Both the position numbers and the translations under genes were made by a program. 64,000 nt of DNA, taken from assembly GCA_016791475.1 (NCBI GenBank), contig JAEUWI010000002.1, positions 62,001 to 126,000 of the forward strand, read 5' to 3'. Below the pieces are notes generated by a model, which ran no database searches, was not told the DNA's origin, and worked only from the letters and a program-made list of their open reading frames with translations. Source of the DNA: Candidatus Hydrogenedentota bacterium. Its GTDB lineage: Bacteria; Hydrogenedentota; Hydrogenedentia; Hydrogenedentales; JAEUWI01. Of this stretch, positions 1 through 8,692 are shown piece by piece (the stretch's first letter is position 1; each line of letters starts with the position of its first letter).

Positions 1-77
1 TCCGCAGCGCGCGTCAGGTTTCCTTCGTGCGCCACGGCCCAGAAATACCGCAGGTGGTTGTAGTTTAGTCGTGCCAT
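1..77 (-). CDS. LysR-family transcriptional regulator, N-terminal fragment
   Basis: The reverse strand reads an ATG at 77-75 followed by MARLNYNHLRYFWAVAHEG and then NLTRAA, running off the window edge. This is the opening of the LysR winged helix-turn-helix (first helix and start of the second), closest in feel to NhaR- and CbbR-like members that begin with N-Y-x-H-L-x-Y-F. Only 25 residues are visible, so the effector domain is unknown. It diverges from dabB, and LysR regulators are commonly linked to inorganic carbon uptake operons, so it probably controls the dab operon. The palindrome at 81-103 starts four bases before its start codon, which suggests autoregulation. Confidence 0.85.
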   Translation of the reverse strand, partial: MARLNYNHLRYFWAVAHEGNLTRAA

Positions 78-80
78 ATC

Positions 81-103
81 GTCATTCTATAAAATAGAAC
101 GAC
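81..103. promoter_or_regulatory. Palindromic LysR-type operator between lysR and dabB
   Basis: Arms GTCATTCTAT (81-90) and ATAGAACGAC (94-103) pair at 9 of 10 positions around an AAA spacer. The core contains the T-N11-A signature of LysR-type binding sites (TCTATAAAATAGA). It lies between the divergent start codons at 77 and 183. AT-rich sequence at 115-129 (TATATATTTTATAAA) may hold the dabB -10 element. The role is inferred from position and symmetry. Confidence 0.6.
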
Positions 104-182
104 ATGATTCAAACTATATATTTTATAAATGACCCGGCACCCAGGTAGACTTTGCCAACCTAAACGCGAGGGATTGGCATTG

Positions 183-1760
183 ATGAATACAATCGTTTTC
201 TTGAGCTTAAGCGGACCGCTCCTGCTGGCGGCGGTTGCCGTCCTGTCCCGATTCGAACAGGGCGCCCGGCCCCGCTACGTCCTGGGAGCCAGCAGGTTCG
301 CCACGCTGGCCTCTTTTCTTCTCGCGATCGGGAGCGCGGTGTACGTTGCCGTCGCCGGCGCACGGTCGACGGAGGTATTCGGCGTTGATCCGATCGCATT
401 CTCGATACGCCTCGACGCGCTCAGCGTGACGCTGTATCTTCTCGTGGCTTTTGTGGGCGCCGTGGCCGTTCAGTTCAGCCGAAACTACCTGGATGGGGAA
501 AAACGGCAGTGTGAGTTCCTGGGCCACATGTGCCTCACGCTTTGCGCGGTCAGTCTGCTGGTCCTGTCCGGAAGTCTCTTCCAGATGGTGCTGGCGTGGA
601 TAGGCACCAGTGTGGCGTTGCACCGTCTGCTCCTGTTCCATTCCGATCGGCCCAGGGCCGTGGCCGCGGCACGGAAGAAGTTCATCTGCGCGCGGGTGGC
701 CGACGGCTTCCTGATTGTGGCGGCTGTTCTACTTTATCTGGCCTTCGGCACGGGTGATATTTCGCAGATATTGCATACCTCCAGACCGATGTCGGGTGCT
801 GGCGCGATGCCGTTGTCGGCTCAGGGCGCTGCCCTCCTGATTGTACTGGCCGCCGCGTTCAAATCAGCCCAGTTTCCCTTTCACGGCTGGCTGACTGAAG
901 TTATGGAGACGCCGACGCCCGTTTCGGCCCTGCTCCACGCCGGCATCGTCAATGCCGGGGGATTTCTCGTGGTTCGACTCTCGGATGTGGTTGTATCGAG
1001 CCCGATCGCCCTGCACCTTCTTGTGCTGATCGGCGGGCTGACGGCGCTGGTGGGCACCGTGGTCATGCTGACCCAGACCAATATCAAGTCCTCGCTGGCG
1101 TGGTCCACGGTGTCGCAGATGGGTTTCATGTTGCTCCAGTGCGGTTTTGGCGCTTTTTCCGCAGCGACCCTGCATATCGTGGCTCACTCGCTCTATAAGG
1201 CCCACGCCTTTCTGGCGTCGGGCAGTGCCGTGGACACCGGGCGCATACAGGGTGCCTCTCCCCAGTTGGTTCGTCCCTCGTTGGCGATTCTCGTGGGCGT
1301 TGCCCTTGGCGCGCTTGGGCTCTTCATCGGCATCGGAATGATTGGGGGGGTGTCGCTGACTGAAAAGCCCGCGGTGGTTGCGCTGGGCGCCATTCTCTTG
1401 ATGGGGCTTTCTCAGTTCCTGGTTCGCGGAGTGTCTTCCGGACATGGGGGGGGGATGCTGGTGCGCGTTTTTCTGATGACCTCCGGCCTGGCCGTGCTCT
1501 ATTTCGGGCTCCAGCAGGGGGCGGCCTGGATCGCGGGCGATCTGTTCCCGCCTGCGGTGGTCCCCGACGCCCTCGGCATCGCGGCGATGGTGCTTTTGGT
1601 TGTGCTGTTTGGCGTCATCAGCCTGGCCCAGCTTTATGGTTGGGCGTGGGCGATGCGCTGGCCGGGGATCTACGTGTATGTGTCCAACGGGTTCTATGCG
1701 AACGCCATGTTTGATCGGACCATTGGATGTTTGGAAACGACCGCGCGGCAACAGCACTAA
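183..1760 (+). CDS. dabB: DabB: proton-conducting (ND5/MrpA-like) membrane subunit of the DAB inorganic carbon pump
   Basis: A 525-residue polytopic membrane protein of the NADH-quinone oxidoreductase subunit L / Mrp antiporter family, with the conserved stretch around KSAQFPFHGWLTEVMETPTP near residue 240 and MLTQTNIKSSLAWSTVSQMG near 305. On its own it would be called NuoL-like. No other complex I genes are present, and it is followed 33 bases later by a DUF2309 protein, which is the DabB-DabA pairing. DabB is thought to couple cation flux to DabA, which hydrates CO2 to bicarbonate vectorially. An in-frame ATG at 129 adds 18 unlikely residues. The ATG at 183 is preceded by GAGGGA and begins directly with a hydrophobic helix, so I chose 183. 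Confidence 0.88.
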   Translation: MNTIVFLSLSGPLLLAAVAVLSRFEQGARPRYVLGASRFATLASFLLAIGSAVYVAVAGARSTEVFGVDPIAFSIRLDALSVTLYLLVAFVGAVAVQFSRNYLDGEKRQCEFLGHMCLTLCAVSLLVLSGSLFQMVLAWIGTSVALHRLLLFHSDRPRAVAAARKKFICARVADGFLIVAAVLLYLAFGTGDISQILHTSRPMSGAGAMPLSAQGAALLIVLAAAFKSAQFPFHGWLTEVMETPTPVSALLHAGIVNAGGFLVVRLSDVVVSSPIALHLLVLIGGLTALVGTVVMLTQTNIKSSLAWSTVSQMGFMLLQCGFGAFSAATLHIVAHSLYKAHAFLASGSAVDTGRIQGASPQLVRPSLAILVGVALGALGLFIGIGMIGGVSLTEKPAVVALGAILLMGLSQFLVRGVSSGHGGGMLVRVFLMTSGLAVLYFGLQQGAAWIAGDLFPPAVVPDALGIAAMVLLVVLFGVISLAQLYGWAWAMRWPGIYVYVSNGFYANAMFDRTIGCLETTARQQH

Positions 1761-1793
1761 CGGACGTTTACGTTGTACGAAGGAGAGTGAACA

Positions 1794-4298
1794 ATGGATA
1801 TGGCTGAATCAAAACCGTCAACATCGACTTCCAAAATTGCGGAAGCGGTGCGCAAGGCTGCGGGCTCCATCGCGCCGTGCTGGCCCCTGAAAGAGTTCGT
1901 GGCGGTAAATCCTTTTGTCGGAATGGCTGATCACGACTTTTGCGACGCCGCCTGCCGGATGGCGCGCGTGGCGGGAGCCCATTTGTTCATGCCCCGATCC
2001 TTTTATGCCGAGGCCCTCGCCACGGGCAGAATTCAGACCCAGGATTTGGAAGCTGCGCTTGAGGATCTACCGAAAGTCGCCGCCGTCGTCGGGGGGCTTC
2101 GCGCGCTGGAAGAATCCGTGCTGCCCGGCGCCCGGTCGCATGGGCCGACCGTGCTTCCCACCGTGGCGGACGTGGCGCGGGGATTTACCGGTGTGGATTG
2201 GCCCGAGCTGGTGAATGAACGCCTGTCCAGGTGGGCGGCGTCCTATTTTGATGGTGGTCAGGCCTCGTGGGGATCGCCCTGGCAAAACCTCAGTCCCTAT
2301 TCGGCCTGGAGGGCGGAGGCCCTGCTCGACCGGAGCCCCGCCATTGCGGGCCTCTCCGGTTACCGGGAGGTGATCGCGTCGCTGCCGGAATCGGCCGATG
2401 CGCTGGTGTACCAGGCGGTGGAATGTCTGTCCATTCCCGAGCCCGGACTGGAACTCTATTTTCATCGCCTCCTGATGGTTCAAGGCGGTTGGTCCGCCCA
2501 TGCACGGTACCGGGACTGGCAATCCAACCTGCGGGGCGAAGGGGAATACGTTGTGGCGGAATTGCTCGCGGTGCGGCTCGCCTGGGAAGTCATTCTGCTG
2601 CGCTGCGTGGACGACACGAGGATTGCCCAGGCCTGGACACTGGCGAACGAGCGCCTGGCGGCACCCGATCCTGGCCGCAACATGCCCTTCGCGGTCGAGG
2701 CTCTCCTGCAGCACGCCTATGAGCGCGCGTGGCAACGCGAACTGATCCGGTCCTTCACGCCCCGGGCCCTGCCGGAGGCCGAGGCGAGGCCCGTGGTGCA
2801 GGCGGCCTTCTGCATCGATGTGCGGTCCGAAATCTACCGGCGTGCGTTGGAGTCTTCCATGAAGGGCGCCCAGACCATAGGCTTTGCCGGATTCTTCGGC
2901 ATTGCGATGTCCTACCTGCCGGTTGCGCACGAGACGCCCCGGCCCCAGTGCCCGGCCCTGCTCGCGCCCCGCTATGTGATTGTGGAGGACGTAAAGAATG
3001 CTTCCCATGCGGAAGAGGTCGCACGGGCCCGGCGTGTATGGTACGCGGTCTCCGCGGCATGGAAGTCCTTCCGGTCCGGAGCCGTTGCTTCCTTTGCGTA
3101 TGTTGAGACGCTCGGCATCTTGTTCGGCCTCAAACTCATTACGGACTCCCTTGGCATTACGCGGCCCGTGCCAAACCCTTCCATCGCGGGCCTGCCGCAT
3201 AAAAAGTCCGGTGAACTGGTGCCGAGGATCGAAGCGGCACTGCGGAACGATCATAAAGTTGGGCTGACGCTGGACGAGCGGGTAACGATCGGGGGCGGCG
3301 CGCTGAGGGCCATGTCCCTCACTCGGAACTTTGCGCGTATCGTCCTGCTCGCCGGCCATGGCTCCACGTCGGTGAACAATCCCCATGCCGCAGGGCTCAA
3401 CTGTGGCGCGTGTGGCGGTCATGCCGGCGATGTGAACGCCCGCGTTGTCGCCGCAATTCTCAACGACCCCGAGGTACGGGCGAGGCTGGCCGCGACCGGC
3501 ATCGCGATTCCTGAGGACACGATATTTGTGGCCGCCAACCACGACACGACCACCGAAAACGTGACGCTTTTCGATGTGGAAACGGTGCCCCTGTCCCATC
3601 GGGATGAACTGCGCTCCCTGTTGGAGAATCTCGCCCAGGCATCCACCCTGGCCCGTCAGGAGCGGGCTGCGAAATTCAATCCGGGCAGCCCGCAGGCACA
3701 CGAGTCGAGTTTTGTTGCCCGCAGTCGTGACTGGAGCCATGTGCGGCCCGAGTGGGGCCTGGCGGGTTGCGCTTCCTTCATAGCGGCGCCGCGTCACCGG
3801 TCCAGGCATTTGAAGCTCGATGGCCGCGCCTTCCTGCATGACTACGACTGGCGCCAGGATGAGGACTTCGGCGTGCTCGAGCTCGTCATGACGGCCCCCC
3901 TGGTCGTCGCCAATTGGATTAGTCTGCAGTACTACGGCTCCACCGTGGACAATCGGGTCTTCGGCAGTGGGGACAAAACCCTGCACAACGTGGTCGGCTC
4001 CCTCGGCGTCTTCGAGGGCAACGGAGGAGACCTTCGCGTGGGGCTGCCCTGGCAGAGTCTCCATGACGGAGAGCGGCTCGTTCACGAACCGATGCGATTG
4101 ACCGCGCTTTTCGAGGCGCCTGTCGAGGCCATGAATTCGGTCATCAGCAAGAACGAAGGTCTTCGGGCGCTTCTCGACCATGGCTGGATGAGTCTCTACG
4201 CACTCGATGCGCAAGGCGTTGTGTCGAAGCGGTACTGCGGGAAAGGGGAATGGGCTGAGGTAGTCGCCGAGGGACGCTCTGGCGTTGAGGCGGCGTAG
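1794..4298 (+). CDS. dabA: DabA: DUF2309 (UPF0753) zinc carbonic-anhydrase-like subunit
   Basis: An 834-residue protein of the DUF2309 family, partner of DabB in the energy-coupled DAB complex that traps CO2 as bicarbonate at the cytoplasmic face of the membrane. The zinc site known from Halothiobacillus DabA (Cys, Asp, His, Cys) is recognisable: C340 and D342 in AAFCIDVRSE, H522 in LLAGHGS, and C537 in LNCGACGG, the last two spaced 15 residues apart as in the characterised enzyme. The N-terminal WPLKEFVAVNPF motif is also family-typical. The start has a strong AGGAGAG Shine-Dalgarno. Length and active-site residues look intact, so a functional pump is expected. Confidence 0.92.
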   Translation: MDMAESKPSTSTSKIAEAVRKAAGSIAPCWPLKEFVAVNPFVGMADHDFCDAACRMARVAGAHLFMPRSFYAEALATGRIQTQDLEAALEDLPKVAAVVGGLRALEESVLPGARSHGPTVLPTVADVARGFTGVDWPELVNERLSRWAASYFDGGQASWGSPWQNLSPYSAWRAEALLDRSPAIAGLSGYREVIASLPESADALVYQAVECLSIPEPGLELYFHRLLMVQGGWSAHARYRDWQSNLRGEGEYVVAELLAVRLAWEVILLRCVDDTRIAQAWTLANERLAAPDPGRNMPFAVEALLQHAYERAWQRELIRSFTPRALPEAEARPVVQAAFCIDVRSEIYRRALESSMKGAQTIGFAGFFGIAMSYLPVAHETPRPQCPALLAPRYVIVEDVKNASHAEEVARARRVWYAVSAAWKSFRSGAVASFAYVETLGILFGLKLITDSLGITRPVPNPSIAGLPHKKSGELVPRIEAALRNDHKVGLTLDERVTIGGGALRAMSLTRNFARIVLLAGHGSTSVNNPHAAGLNCGACGGHAGDVNARVVAAILNDPEVRARLAATGIAIPEDTIFVAANHDTTTENVTLFDVETVPLSHRDELRSLLENLAQASTLARQERAAKFNPGSPQAHESSFVARSRDWSHVRPEWGLAGCASFIAAPRHRSRHLKLDGRAFLHDYDWRQDEDFGVLELVMTAPLVVANWISLQYYGSTVDNRVFGSGDKTLHNVVGSLGVFEGNGGDLRVGLPWQSLHDGERLVHEPMRLTALFEAPVEAMNSVISKNEGLRALLDHGWMSLYALDAQGVVSKRYCGKGEWAEVVAEGRSGVEAA

Positions 4299-4371
4299 GG
4301 CGTCTGCACGGCAATCCGCGCCAGTGGCGCGGAAGTCACCGTGCCGCCGTAATCAAAGAAAGGTGGGATAT

Positions 4372-5595
4372 ATGGGACGTGTATTCGAAAAAGAACGTCT
4401 GGGAATTCTTGGCGGCGGCCAGTTGGCCCGCATGATCGCGGAAGCAGCCTTGCGCGAAGGGCTTCAGCCCGTCGTACTCGCGGAGTCGCGCGATGTGCCC
4501 GCCGCGATAGAAAGGGCGCTGTGGGTGCCGGGCAGGTTGAGCGACAAGCAGGCGATTCTGACGCTTGCGCGACAGGTTGACGTACTGACGATAGAGAACG
4601 AATTTGTCGATGTGGAGGTCTTGCGCGCCGTGCTGGCGGAACACCCAGCGGTCCGTCTGTTGCCCGATCTGGACAGCATCGCGATGGCCCAGGACAAGCT
4701 GGCACAGAAGCGGATCTTCGCCCATCTTGGCCTGGCCACGCCCGATTTTGAAGCGGTCGCCACAGAACATATTCACGAGGAGCTGCCGCGCTTGTGGCGA
4801 CGCTTTCCAGCGGGCTTCGTGCTGAAGTTCTCCCGTTTCGGCTACGATGGCCGCGGTAATCTCGTCGTGAAACCCGATTCCGTGCCGCGCGATTGCGAGA
4901 TCGCACACTTCTGCCGAAACGCGGAGCGCGCCGGGTCGGCGATCTATGCCGAGCGGCACGTGGAATTCAGCGCAGAGCTGGCGATTGTCGCCGCGCGCGC
5001 GGCGGACGGAAGCATGCGTTGCTTTCCGCTCGTAGAAAGCAGACAGGAGCGCGGAATATGCCGGGAAGTGCTCGGGCCCACGCTGCGTCTGGGCACCGCA
5101 CCTGAAATTGCCCGGCAAGCGTCCGAGGCCATCGAACGCGTCGCGGATTACCTGGGCTTTTGCGGCACCCTTGCCATCGAATTCTTCCTTACGGAGGACG
5201 GCCAGCTTCTGATCAACGAAATGGCGCCACGGGTGCATAATTCCGGTCACTACACGTTGTACGGCGGCGAGACGAGCCAGTTTGACCTGCATGTACAGGC
5301 CGTCATGGGGCATGGGCTCGCAACACCGGAAATCGATACGTTTGTGGCCATGCGGAACATCCTCGGTCCAAAAGGCATGATTTCCGGACTTCCCTGTCCA
5401 CCCCCAACCCTGCCGCTGCCCGCCGACATCGAATTGCACTGGTACGGCAAGCGAACCGTATCGGCGGGTCGCAAAATGGGCCACCTTACGGGGCGCGCGA
5501 CTTCGGTGGAATCACTTCAGCGGACGCTGGAGCAGATGGAACGGTATGAAGCCCAACTGTGGGCGGCCTTCTCAGGCATACAACACGCCGGTTAG
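4372..5595 (+). CDS. purK: PurK: N5-carboxyaminoimidazole ribonucleotide synthase
   Basis: A 407-residue ATP-grasp enzyme that uses ATP and bicarbonate to carboxylate AIR to N5-CAIR in purine biosynthesis. It opens with the nucleotide-fold motif LGILGGGQLARMIAEAA. The ATP-grasp region carries KFSRFGYDGRGN, and the C-terminal part has INEMAPRVHNSGHYT, diagnostic of PurK. The reading frame extends upstream to 4285, but ATG 4372 follows AAAGGTGG at normal distance and starts just before the conserved fold. It lies 73 bases after dabA and 22 before cysD. Placing a bicarbonate-consuming enzyme behind a bicarbonate pump may be functional (see findings). Confidence 0.95.
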   Translation: MGRVFEKERLGILGGGQLARMIAEAALREGLQPVVLAESRDVPAAIERALWVPGRLSDKQAILTLARQVDVLTIENEFVDVEVLRAVLAEHPAVRLLPDLDSIAMAQDKLAQKRIFAHLGLATPDFEAVATEHIHEELPRLWRRFPAGFVLKFSRFGYDGRGNLVVKPDSVPRDCEIAHFCRNAERAGSAIYAERHVEFSAELAIVAARAADGSMRCFPLVESRQERGICREVLGPTLRLGTAPEIARQASEAIERVADYLGFCGTLAIEFFLTEDGQLLINEMAPRVHNSGHYTLYGGETSQFDLHVQAVMGHGLATPEIDTFVAMRNILGPKGMISGLPCPPPTLPLPADIELHWYGKRTVSAGRKMGHLTGRATSVESLQRTLEQMERYEAQLWAAFSGIQHAG

Positions 5596-5617
5596 GGCGG
5601 ACGGAGTTTTGAAACCC

Positions 5618-6523
5618 ATGGTTCTCCATGATCTATCCCATATTGAGCAACTGGAAGCCGAGGCCATTTTCGTGATCCGTGAAGTGGCCGCCATCCACGA
5701 GCGACCGGCCCTGCTTTTTTCCGGCGGCAAGGACTCCATCGTCCTGGTGCGTCTCGCCCAGAAGGCCTTCTACCCGGCGCGCCTGCCCTTCCCCCTGGTG
5801 CACATCGATACGGGCCATAATTTCAGCGAGACGATCCGCTTTCGCGACGCGCTCGTACGGGAACTTGGGGCACGCCTTATCGTGGGGCGCGTCCAGGACA
5901 CGATCGATGCGGGTCGCGTCCGGGAGGAGTCGGGCCCGCGGGCCAGCAGGAATCTGCTCCAGACCGCGACGCTGCTGGAAACGATTGAGCGACATCGCTT
6001 CGATGCCTTGTTTGGCGGCGCCCGCCGGGATGAGGAGAAAGCCCGGGCAAAGGAGCGCTTTCTGAGCCACCGCGATGAGTTCGGACAATGGGACCCGAGG
6101 AACCAGCGCCCGGAACTCTGGAATCTGTTCAACGGTAGAAAACAGCAACGGGAGCACTTTCGCGTGTTTCCCCTGAGCAACTGGACCGAAATGGACGTAT
6201 GGCAGTATATCGCCGCCGAGGAGCTGTCCATTCCGGAAATCTACTTTGCGCACAAGCGCCCTGTTTTCTTTCGTGATGGCCTCTGGATGGCCGATTCCCC
6301 GCACGTGTTGCGCACGGCCCACGAGCGGGTGGAAGAACGAACCATACGCTTCCGAACCGTGGGCGACATTACGTGTACCGGCGCCGTGGAATCGACGGCC
6401 AGCACGCTGGCGGACATCGTTCTGGAGGTTGCCGCGGCCCGCGTTACCGAACGGGGCGGCAGGGCGGACGATCGGCGCTCGGAGACGGCCATGGAAGACA
6501 GAAAAAAAGTGGGTTACTTCTAA
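5618..6523 (+). CDS. cysD: CysD: sulfate adenylyltransferase subunit 2
   Basis: A 301-residue catalytic subunit of ATP sulfurylase, which makes adenosine 5-phosphosulfate from ATP and sulfate in complex with the GTPase CysN. The PP-loop motif LLFSGGKDSIVLVRLAQKAF lies near residue 29. The downstream signatures FGGARRDEEKARAKER and FPLSNWTEMDVWQYI are standard for CysD, and it ends in the usual GYF-like tail (KVGYF). The upstream 24 residues of the open frame overlap purK and look unconserved; the ATG at 5618 gives a protein of normal CysD length. cysN follows after 29 bases. Its placement between purK and purE is unusual. Confidence 0.95.
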   Translation: MVLHDLSHIEQLEAEAIFVIREVAAIHERPALLFSGGKDSIVLVRLAQKAFYPARLPFPLVHIDTGHNFSETIRFRDALVRELGARLIVGRVQDTIDAGRVREESGPRASRNLLQTATLLETIERHRFDALFGGARRDEEKARAKERFLSHRDEFGQWDPRNQRPELWNLFNGRKQQREHFRVFPLSNWTEMDVWQYIAAEELSIPEIYFAHKRPVFFRDGLWMADSPHVLRTAHERVEERTIRFRTVGDITCTGAVESTASTLADIVLEVAAARVTERGGRADDRRSETAMEDRKKVGYF

Positions 6524-6552
6524 TCGGTCCTGAAAAGGGACCCGGAGGCACT

Positions 6553-7833
6553 ATGGAAACGCTGGCATATGACGTTGTGAAAAAGAAACACGCCGGGTTG
6601 CTCCGATTCATCACGGCAGGAAGCGTCGATGATGGAAAGAGCACCCTTATCGGCCGTCTGCTTTATGATTCCAAGTCCATCTTTGAGGACCAGCTTGCCG
6701 CGCTGGAGCAGGCAAGTCTGCTTCGCGGGGAAGACGGCCCCAACCTCGCCCTGTTGACCGACGGCCTCCGCGCCGAACGCGAGCAGGGAATCACCATCGA
6801 TGTGGCCTATCGCTATTTCGCGACGCCGAAGCGGAAGTTTATTATTGCGGACTGCCCGGGCCATATTCAGTACACCCGAAACATGGTGACGGGCGCGTCC
6901 ACCGCCAACCTGGCCGTCGTCGTGGTGGACGCGCGGAAGGGCATCGTGGAGCAGACCTGCCGCCACGCGTTTATTGCCTCCCTGTTGCAGATCAGGCACC
7001 TCATGCTGTGTGTCAACAAGATGGATCTCGTCGACTTTGACGAGAAACGATTTGAGGCCATCTGCGACGATTTTCGGGCGTTTTCAAGCAAATTGAGCAT
7101 TCCAGACATCCGTTACCTGCCCATTTCCGCCCTCGGGGGAGACAATGTGGTGGAACCTTCCCCGAACATGCCCTGGTACACGGGGCAGACCCTGCTGGAC
7201 GCTCTGGAGACGATTGAGGTCAGCGCGGATCATAACCACGTCGACGCGCGCTTTCCCGTTCAATATGTCATTCGTCCGCGGGATGACGCTCATCATGACT
7301 TTCGCGGCTACGCGGGTCGGGTCGAAGGCGGCGTGTTCCGGCCGGGCGATCAGGTGGTCGCGCTTCCCTCCGGTTTCACGTCGCGTATCCGGTGGATTCA
7401 GCTCTTTGACAGCGCATTGCCCGAAGCCTTCGCGCCCATGTCGGTAACACTTCTCCTGGAGGACGAGCTCGACATCGGACGGGGCGACATGCTCCTGAAG
7501 ACGGACAATCAGCCGACCAGCGAACAGGATATCGAGTTGATGCTTTGCTGGCTGAACGGGGCCGCCATGAAAGTGGGCGGGACCTACGCCCTTAAACATA
7601 CGACGCGAGACCTGCGGTGTGTCATCAAGAAGATCCGCTACAAGGTGGACATTACGACCTTGAACCACATCGAGGGGGACTGCATCATGGGACTGAATGA
7701 CATCGGATGTATCCAGATTCGGACGACCCAGCCACTCCATTTTGACCGGTACACGAAAAACCGTTCCACCGGCAGCGTGATTCTGATCGATGAATTCACC
7801 AATGAGACCGTGGGTGCGGGGATGATTCTTTGA
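6553..7833 (+). CDS. cysN: CysN: sulfate adenylyltransferase subunit 1 (GTPase)
   Basis: A 426-residue elongation-factor-like GTPase that couples GTP hydrolysis to sulfate activation by CysD. It has G1 [10 protein letters not shown]2/G3 elements [13 protein letters not shown] and [12 protein letters not shown], and G4 NKMDLVDFD, then EF-Tu domain II/III-like beta barrels. There is no C-terminal CysC (APS kinase) fusion, and no cysC, cysH or sirohaem genes are seen nearby, so the onward pathway must be encoded elsewhere. The ATG at 6553 with GGAGGC upstream is preferred over in-frame starts inside cysD. Confidence 0.95.
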   Translation: METLAYDVVKKKHAGLLRFITAGSVDDGKSTLIGRLLYDSKSIFEDQLAALEQASLLRGEDGPNLALLTDGLRAEREQGITIDVAYRYFATPKRKFIIADCPGHIQYTRNMVTGASTANLAVVVVDARKGIVEQTCRHAFIASLLQIRHLMLCVNKMDLVDFDEKRFEAICDDFRAFSSKLSIPDIRYLPISALGGDNVVEPSPNMPWYTGQTLLDALETIEVSADHNHVDARFPVQYVIRPRDDAHHDFRGYAGRVEGGVFRPGDQVVALPSGFTSRIRWIQLFDSALPEAFAPMSVTLLLEDELDIGRGDMLLKTDNQPTSEQDIELMLCWLNGAAMKVGGTYALKHTTRDLRCVIKKIRYKVDITTLNHIEGDCIMGLNDIGCIQIRTTQPLHFDRYTKNRSTGSVILIDEFTNETVGAGMIL

Positions 7834-7861
7834 TCCACAGACAGCGAAGAGGACAGGTGCA

Positions 7862-8386
7862 ATGACCGACAAGAAGCGAGTTCGGGTAGCGATAATCATG
7901 GGTTCAAAATCTGACCTGCCCACAATGAGTGGGGCGGCCGAAGCACTGGACGCCCTCGAGGTTGGCTACGAAATGGCCGTGGTTTCCGCCCACCGAACCC
8001 CGGTGGAAATGGCGGAATTCGCGTCCGGCGCGGCGGACCGGGGTATCGGCGTCATTATCGCCGGGGCCGGGGGCGCCGCACACTTGCCAGGGATGGTCGC
8101 CGCACACACGCCACTGCCCGTCATCGGCGTTCCGGTGCCGGTGGGCTACATGCAGGGTATGGATGCCCTGATGTCCATCGTACAAATGCCGAAAGGCGTG
8201 CCCGTCGCCACCGTGGCCATCGGCGGAGCCTACAATGCCGGCTTGCTCGCGGCCCAGTGTCTTGCCAGCGGCGGCATAACCCCGGACCACGAACTGCTGA
8301 CGCGCATTCGGAACTACAAAGAGGCGATGCGGAATCAGGTCCAATCCATGCAGATCGGCGCGGCAGACCGGGGAACGGGGGAGTAG
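7862..8386 (+). CDS. purE: PurE: N5-CAIR mutase (class I)
   Basis: A 174-residue class I PurE, converting N5-CAIR made by PurK into CAIR. Family signatures: [12 protein letters not shown] at the N-terminus (phosphate binding), VVSAHRTP with the catalytic His region, and [27 protein letters not shown]. It is the last gene of the run dabB-dabA-purK-cysD-cysN-purE, 28 bases after cysN. purE and purK are normally adjacent; here cysDN has been inserted between them or the pair was rearranged. Confidence 0.95.
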   Translation: MTDKKRVRVAIIMGSKSDLPTMSGAAEALDALEVGYEMAVVSAHRTPVEMAEFASGAADRGIGVIIAGAGGAAHLPGMVAAHTPLPVIGVPVPVGYMQGMDALMSIVQMPKGVPVATVAIGGAYNAGLLAAQCLASGGITPDHELLTRIRNYKEAMRNQVQSMQIGAADRGTGE

Positions 8387-8503
8387 CCGTGGCGCCCCGG
8401 CGAGGAGTACTATAGAGGCGACGCTCCGCCCGGGAGTATCCGGTACGGCATTCCTGCCCCATTCCTTGCTTCCGACGCGGCGGAAAAATGGAGAGACAGG
8501 GCC

Positions 8504-8614
8504 ATGCATTCGCTTCTGGATCTGATCGCGACCTGTATCGAGGGGGGACGTGCCAACCGCTTTTCCAACGATCCGCCGGCGGCGCTGCAGTCGCTGTCCA
8601 CCGCGTGTCGTTGA
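8504..8614 (+). CDS. Possible 36-residue peptide upstream of mtaB
   Basis: Within the 306-base gap between purE and mtaB there is an ATG preceded by GAGAGACAGGG, giving a 36-residue frame that starts MHSLLDLIATCIEGGRA and ends in a TGA at 8612-8614. Its third-position GC bias resembles neighbouring genes. I recognise no family. It could be a leader peptide, a real small protein or chance. Otherwise I see nothing in this gap. Confidence 0.25.
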   Translation: MHSLLDLIATCIEGGRANRFSNDPPAALQSLSTACR

Positions 8615-8692
8615 TGGGCGTCCCGCCCCGCACCTGCATCGCGCATACACCAGACGATACACCCCGTCCAGAACGTTGGAGGTACCCGGACT

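Noticed and set aside
183-1760. NuoL (respiratory complex I) for the first membrane gene
   Set aside because: No other nuo genes, short length for NuoL, and the direct partner is DabA, so DabB is the better reading.
8386-8692. A longer gene between purE and mtaB (78-codon frame at 8488-8721)
   Set aside because: It overlaps the mtaB start and has no codon bias; only the 36-codon frame at 8504 has any support.
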